A DNA stretch of 19,918 nt from DAIRET01 sp036795455 (lineage in GTDB: Bacteria > Bacteroidota > Ignavibacteria > Ignavibacteriales > Ignavibacteriaceae): contig DAIRET010000034.1 in assembly GCA_036795455.1 (NCBI GenBank), positions 1-19,918 on the forward strand, written 5' to 3'. Below the pieces are notes generated by a model that worked only from the letters and a program-made list of their open reading frames with translations, was not told where the DNA came from and searched no databases. The first letter of the stretch is position 1, and each line of letters opens with the position of its first letter. The position numbers were made by a program, and so were the translations under genes. Positions 16,394-19,918 of this stretch are shown in pieces.

Positions 16394-16852
16394 ATGAAAT
16401 TATTATCAACGTTGTCTTTCCTTTTAATAGCTGTTGTTTGTATGTTTGGGCAGTCCGTCAATCCTAACTACGACTCAACATTGGCACGGGAACTTGGTGC
16501 AGATGACTACGGCATGAAAAAATATATCTGGGTTATCTTAAAAACCGGTGAAAATAAAACAGCGGAAAAAGCCTTTATTGATAGTTGTTTCAGGGGGCAT
16601 CTAGATAACATATCCCGGCTGGCTGATGAAGGAAAACTTGTTGTTGCCGGACCGCTCGGGAAAAATGATAACGCATACCGTGGGATTTTTATACTCAACG
16701 TATCAACCCTTGAAGAAGCGAACAAACTGCTTCTGACTGATCCCGCAATACAAGAAAACCTTCTTAAGGCAGAGCTTTATAACTGGTATGGTTCAGCAGC
16801 ACTCCCTCAATATCTTGAAGCTGCGGATAAAATCTGGAAAAACAAACCATAG
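16394..16852 (+). CDS. Secreted YCII-related domain protein
   Basis: A 152-residue protein with a signal peptide (MKLLSTLSFLLIAVVCMFGQ) followed by a YCII-like dimeric alpha/beta-barrel domain: YIWVILKTGEN (44-54), then FRGHLDNISRLADEGKLVVA and GPLG (66-89), which matches the family pattern of a helix bearing a conserved His (His69) followed by a loop ending 'G.lv.aGPl', then RGIFILNVSTLEEANKLL (96-113) and DPAIQ. YciI-like proteins are mostly cytoplasmic; exported ones occur in Bacteroidota and have no defined role. I use the ATG at 16394; a GTG three codons earlier (16385) is possible. It is 57 nt after the fusion-protein gene with no obvious promoter or terminator between, so it may be the last gene of the long plus-strand run. 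Confidence 0.75.
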   Translation: MKLLSTLSFLLIAVVCMFGQSVNPNYDSTLARELGADDYGMKKYIWVILKTGENKTAEKAFIDSCFRGHLDNISRLADEGKLVVAGPLGKNDNAYRGIFILNVSTLEEANKLLLTDPAIQENLLKAELYNWYGSAALPQYLEAADKIWKNKP

Positions 16853-16920
16853 AATAAAAATTTGCTTCTTACCCAAATTAAAAATAACAATAAAAGAACA
16901 TAGAAGTTCCCTCTTTTTTT

Positions 16921-16952
16921 ATTGAAATTAGTGGAGAAAGTAAGTATCTTTG
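16921..16952 (+). promoter_or_regulatory. Bacteroidota-type promoter for the T9SS cargo gene
   Basis: ATTG (16921-16924), a 20-nt spacer and TATCTTTG (16945-16952) match TTG-N20-TAnnTTTG, with a perfect -7 element. It is preceded by a T-run (16913-16919). The expected leader to the ATG at 17021 is about 60 nt. This places the promoter inside the longest open frame and rules out its TTG start at 16922. Confidence 0.65.
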
Positions 16953-17007
16953 ACCAGGTTAAATTTCCTAACAATTTAATTTTTAATCAACTTTTTTATT
17001 TACATAC

Positions 17008-17015
17008 AAAAGGAG
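17008..17015 (+). promoter_or_regulatory. Shine-Dalgarno site fixing the start of the cargo gene
   Basis: AAAAGGAG lies 5 nt before the ATG at 17021, and the resulting protein begins with a classic signal peptide. Both facts fix this start. Confidence 0.65.
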
Positions 17016-17020
17016 CGATT

Positions 17021-19789
17021 ATGAAAAAATCTTTACTTTTCATGTTTATTGTCGGGCTTCTATTTGCTTCGACAAACCTTTATGCACAGGCTCTTAGTGG
17101 AAATTATTTTATTCCGCAAGGGGCTAATCCCCAAGGATTTGCGACTCTTTCAGATGCCGTTACTTCAATAAATACAAATGGAGCTGCTGGTCCGGTTACA
17201 TTTTTATTGGATGCGGATACATTGAGAGAAAATTCTTTTACTCTTAATGCTGCTTTAAGTCCAGATAGCAATTTAGTTATTAAACCGGCTCCCGGGAGAA
17301 ACGTTACACTGATTGTAAATTCAGCAACTGCCTCTGTAGGAAACGGACCTTTTCTTATCGGCTTTACCAAGGGCTATGTAACCTTTGACGGAAGTAATAA
17401 CGGAACCGACAGCCGTAACCTGGTAGTTACTACGGAACAAATGACACCGGTTGTTGACGTTCCGTTTACAGTGAATCACGGGGACGCCGACAATGTTGTA
17501 CTGAAGAATCTTATTATAAAAAACTTTGTTGACGGACAAACTAATTTCAGATATGGTGCGGTAATCAATGATTTAGGCGGAGTTACAGGATTCCGCGTTG
17601 AGAACTGCCAGATTGGAACACCCGAAAGACCGGTAAGACGCGACGCGCTTGCACCATGGGGCGGCGGGAGTGTTGCTAATCAGTTTTTCGTTATAAACAA
17701 TGATATGTATTGCGGTGTACGTGGTATTGCAACAATCTATCTTTTTGATAGTGAAATAATTGGAAATACAATTAATATTCTTCCAACAACAGCAGCTGCT
17801 ACAGATTCCTACAACCATGGTATTTATATCACTGGTAATACAGGAACTTTATCGATTCGCGATAATGTTATCAACTGTCTTGAAAAAACATCCAACGCTA
17901 CAGCATACTTGATAGGGATTGCATTTGCAGGCAACGGCAATGCCGAAACGGATATTATAAGTGTAGTTAATAACATGATAAATGTAGGTGCAGCAGACGA
18001 AACCCGCAGCACTTATGGAATAGGATTCCGCTCGGCACAAGTCATGGGCAATCTAAAGGTTTACTTTAATACAATTGTTATTAATAACAATGCGTCAACC
18101 TTAACAAGCTATGGAATCGGTAACCATACAAACGGTACCGGTTCGGTTAGTATTGATTTGAAAAACAATATTATCATCAATAACCATTCAGGCAATACAG
18201 GGTCTTCGGCTATCGGCTTGGTTCCCGCAACCTCGGTTCTGACTTCAGACTACAACGTTCTTCAGTCAAATCAAAATCTTGTTAATTACCAAGGTACGCT
18301 GTATGCAGATCTTGCAGCATGGCAGGCTACAACCCAAGACATAAACTCGGTAAGCAAAGCAGTTAATTTTGCTTCAGCAACCGATTTACACCTTGCCGGC
18401 GCATCTGTTGGCGATCATGATTTAGCAGGAATACCAATCCCCGAAGTTACAACCGATATTGACGGAGATACCCGCAGTTTAACCTATCCATATAAAGGTG
18501 CAGACGAAGGAGCTATTTCTCTTGAACCTGTTGAACCATTAGTAATTGAAGAAAACTTTGATTATGGTACGGCGGCCAATCCCGATTTGTTAGCAGTAAC
18601 TACTAATTGGGTAAGACACAGCGGCTCCGCAGGTCCGGCATACGTTACAGAAGGATTAGGATATTCAGATTATGGTGCATCTAACATTGGCGGTGCATTG
18701 AGATTTACTAACGGTGGTTCCGGAACAAACGATGGTGATGTTCATAGAACGTTTGATTCGTTAGCTGTATCAAGCGATTTATATGCAAGCTTTCTTCTAA
18801 AAGTTGATTCTGCCAGAGCTACAAAAGATTACTTCTTCCATCTGGGACAAAAAACAATCGGAACAACCTTTAGAGGAAGAGTATATGCCATTAGTAATGG
18901 AGCAGGCTTTAGTGTTAGTTTAAGTAAAACCGGAAATCCGGTTGTTGATGACGCCACAGTATTAAATTATGGACAAACCTACTTGTTCATCTTAAAATAT
19001 ACTTTAAATACAACTGCAACAGATGATGATCAGGTAACTCTGTATGTTTATGACAACGGTGTTCCTGCTTCCGAACCGGGCAGCCCGATTGTAACTATCG
19101 GTCCTATTGGTGCTGGTGTAAGTGATGGTGTTACAAATATAGGTGCTGTTTCTATAAGACAGGGATCCAATACCCCAACCGGAGTAATCGACGGAATTAG
19201 AATTACCAGAACATGGGAAGCTGCCGTTATTCCTGTTGAATTGACTTCATTTATAGCCAATGCAAGCGGTAACAATGTAAACCTTAGCTGGACTACAGCT
19301 TCCGAAATAAACAACTCCGGTTTTGAAGTAGAAAGAAAATCTTCCAATACCGGATGGGTAAAAGTCGGATTTGTTCAAGGTGCAGGAACAACTACTGAAA
19401 CTCAGAAGTATGCGTTTACAGATAAAAATCTTGCAGTTGATACTTACAGCTATAGGTTAAAACAAATCGACTTTGACGGTACATTTGAATACTCAAACGT
19501 AGTTGAAGTCGGCGTTGAATCACCGGCTGTATTCGAATTGGCTCAAAACTATCCGAATCCGTTTAATCCTACAACCAATATAACTTACTTTATACCGGTT
19601 GAAACAAAAGTAAAACTTTCCGTTTATTCAATTAACGGTGAACTGGTTAGAGAATTGGTGAATGATATTCAGGGTGCCGGTAGTTATACTGTTAATTTTG
19701 ATGCAAGTAATCTTGCCAGCGGTATGTATATTTATCGCATAGTTGCAGGTGATTTTATTCAATCACACAAGATGATGCTTCTAAAATAA
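17021..19789 (+). CDS. T9SS-secreted multidomain surface protein: beta-helix, beta-sandwich-like region, FnIII-like region, Por sorting domain
   Basis: A 922-residue exported protein. Signal peptide 1-23 (KKSLLFMFIVGLLF...YAQ). Residues about 25-490 are a right-handed parallel beta-helix region, with short repeated strands rich in Asn such as VINNDMYCGVRGIATIYL, DNVINCLEK, VVNNMINVGAADETRSTYGI, YFNTIVINNNAS and LKNNIIIN. Residues about 510-735 form a beta-rich, possibly concanavalin-like or adhesin domain beginning VIEENFDYG. Residues about 740-830 (IPVELTSFIA, VNLSWTTASEINNSGFEVER) are the FnIII-like spacer common before T9SS domains in this group. Residues 838-922 are the type A sorting domain: NYPNPFNPTTNITY, GMYIYRIVAGDF, terminal KMMLLK. 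It should cross the outer membrane by T9SS and stay on the surface or be released. Beta-helices of this kind often bind or cleave polysaccharide; no catalytic residues can be named. It has its own promoter and terminator. Confidence 0.85.
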   Translation: MKKSLLFMFIVGLLFASTNLYAQALSGNYFIPQGANPQGFATLSDAVTSINTNGAAGPVTFLLDADTLRENSFTLNAALSPDSNLVIKPAPGRNVTLIVNSATASVGNGPFLIGFTKGYVTFDGSNNGTDSRNLVVTTEQMTPVVDVPFTVNHGDADNVVLKNLIIKNFVDGQTNFRYGAVINDLGGVTGFRVENCQIGTPERPVRRDALAPWGGGSVANQFFVINNDMYCGVRGIATIYLFDSEIIGNTINILPTTAAATDSYNHGIYITGNTGTLSIRDNVINCLEKTSNATAYLIGIAFAGNGNAETDIISVVNNMINVGAADETRSTYGIGFRSAQVMGNLKVYFNTIVINNNASTLTSYGIGNHTNGTGSVSIDLKNNIIINNHSGNTGSSAIGLVPATSVLTSDYNVLQSNQNLVNYQGTLYADLAAWQATTQDINSVSKAVNFASATDLHLAGASVGDHDLAGIPIPEVTTDIDGDTRSLTYPYKGADEGAISLEPVEPLVIEENFDYGTAANPDLLAVTTNWVRHSGSAGPAYVTEGLGYSDYGASNIGGALRFTNGGSGTNDGDVHRTFDSLAVSSDLYASFLLKVDSARATKDYFFHLGQKTIGTTFRGRVYAISNGAGFSVSLSKTGNPVVDDATVLNYGQTYLFILKYTLNTTATDDDQVTLYVYDNGVPASEPGSPIVTIGPIGAGVSDGVTNIGAVSIRQGSNTPTGVIDGIRITRTWEAAVIPVELTSFIANASGNNVNLSWTTASEINNSGFEVERKSSNTGWVKVGFVQGAGTTTETQKYAFTDKNLAVDTYSYRLKQIDFDGTFEYSNVVEVGVESPAVFELAQNYPNPFNPTTNITYFIPVETKVKLSVYSINGELVRELVNDIQGAGSYTVNFDASNLASGMYIYRIVAGDFIQSHKMMLLK

Positions 19790-19810
19790 ATAGTAGTAAC
19801 CGTAAAATTA

Positions 19811-19841
19811 AAAAGCCCATCCGAAAAGATGGGCTTTTTTT
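19811..19841. terminator. Bidirectional intrinsic terminator between convergent genes
   Basis: An 11-bp perfect stem (AAAAGCCCATC, 19811-19821, with GATGGGCTTTT, 19828-19838), 6-nt loop CGAAAA, then seven T in all (19835-19841). The A-run at the left gives a U-tract on the other strand as well, so it can end both the plus-strand cargo gene and the minus-strand gene whose stop is at 19863. Confidence 0.9.
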
Positions 19842-19862
19842 ATGTCTTTAAATTGGAAATTA

Positions 19863-19918
19863 TTACTTCAGCATCATCATTTTGCGGGTTTCTACAAAAT
19901 CTCCACTTTGAAGTTTGT
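19863..19918 (-). CDS. C-terminal tail of a second T9SS sorting-domain protein, partial
   Basis: Only the last 17 complete codons and a stop lie in the window: KLQSGDFVETRKMMMLK then TAA (stop at 19863-19865). This is the end of a type A T9SS sorting domain and aligns residue for residue with the end of the neighbouring plus-strand cargo (AGDFIQSHKMMLLK). The rest of the gene is beyond the right edge, so domain content is unknown. The frame is too short for ordinary gene finding; recognition rests on the motif, its position 21 nt from the terminator, and its in-frame stop. Confidence 0.8.
   Translation of the reverse strand, partial: KLQSGDFVETRKMMMLK

Noticed and set aside
16896..16919. Possible terminator after the YCII-like gene: GAAC/GTTC stem followed by a T-run.
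   Set aside because: The stem is only 4 bp with a 6-nt loop and is separated from the T-run; too weak to call, though it may add some termination.
16922..17020. Extension of the T9SS cargo protein upstream to TTG at 16922 (33 extra residues).
   Set aside because: This stretch contains the promoter and the Shine-Dalgarno site, and the extra residues would bury the signal peptide.
1..19918. A CRISPR array, transposon, phage or integron element.
   Set aside because: No direct-repeat array, transposase, integrase or attachment-like repeats were seen; gene density and order look like stable core chromosome.

Overview
The window looks like a chromosomal segment of a Bacteroidota/Ignavibacteria-type Gram-negative bacterium. 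The signs are a type IX secretion (T9SS, Por) C-terminal sorting domain with the YPNPFNPTT motif typical of Ignavibacteria, three clear Bacteroidota-style promoters (TTG-N19/20-TAnnTTTG), AT-rich spacers, few Shine-Dalgarno sites, and heptose and TamB genes that imply an outer membrane. The layout is ordinary core chromosome: I see no rRNA, tRNA, CRISPR array, insertion sequence or phage gene.

Left part (1-2909), minus strand. An ATP-grasp enzyme is followed 2 nt later by a small membrane-anchored Ig-like protein. After a 122-nt gap come an exported outer-membrane barrel protein, the fluoride channel CrcB and a DUF190 protein cut by the window edge. The last three are spaced 0 and 2 nt apart and form a fluoride-resistance-like unit.

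Middle (2910-3079). A divergent control region holds two opposed Bacteroidota-type promoters with a perfect 7-bp inverted repeat between them.

Right part (3080-16852), plus strand. panB (pantothenate synthesis), an exported seven-bladed Reg_prop propeller, then five very tightly packed genes: rfaE1, rfaE2, tamB, rnr and a large exported protein fusing a zinc-metalloprotease-like domain, a TolB-like propeller and an Omp85-type barrel. A secreted YCII-like protein follows. Gaps are never above 57 nt and three junctions overlap, so the whole stretch may be read from the panB promoter. Its theme is envelope building (LPS heptose, TamB lipid transport/OM assembly, an OM barrel), with RNase R inside.

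Right end (16853-19918). A monocistronic T9SS cargo protein (beta-helix, a beta-sandwich-like region, FnIII-like region, sorting domain) has its own promoter and a strong stem-loop terminator. The last 56 bases are the tail of a second T9SS cargo on the minus strand, so two secreted-protein genes converge on one bidirectional terminator.

Most genes belong to known families. The less ordinary items are the protease-propeller-Omp85 fusion downstream of tamB, the symmetric divergent control region, the ATP-grasp/Ig-like pair, and the OM barrel protein in the fluoride operon.
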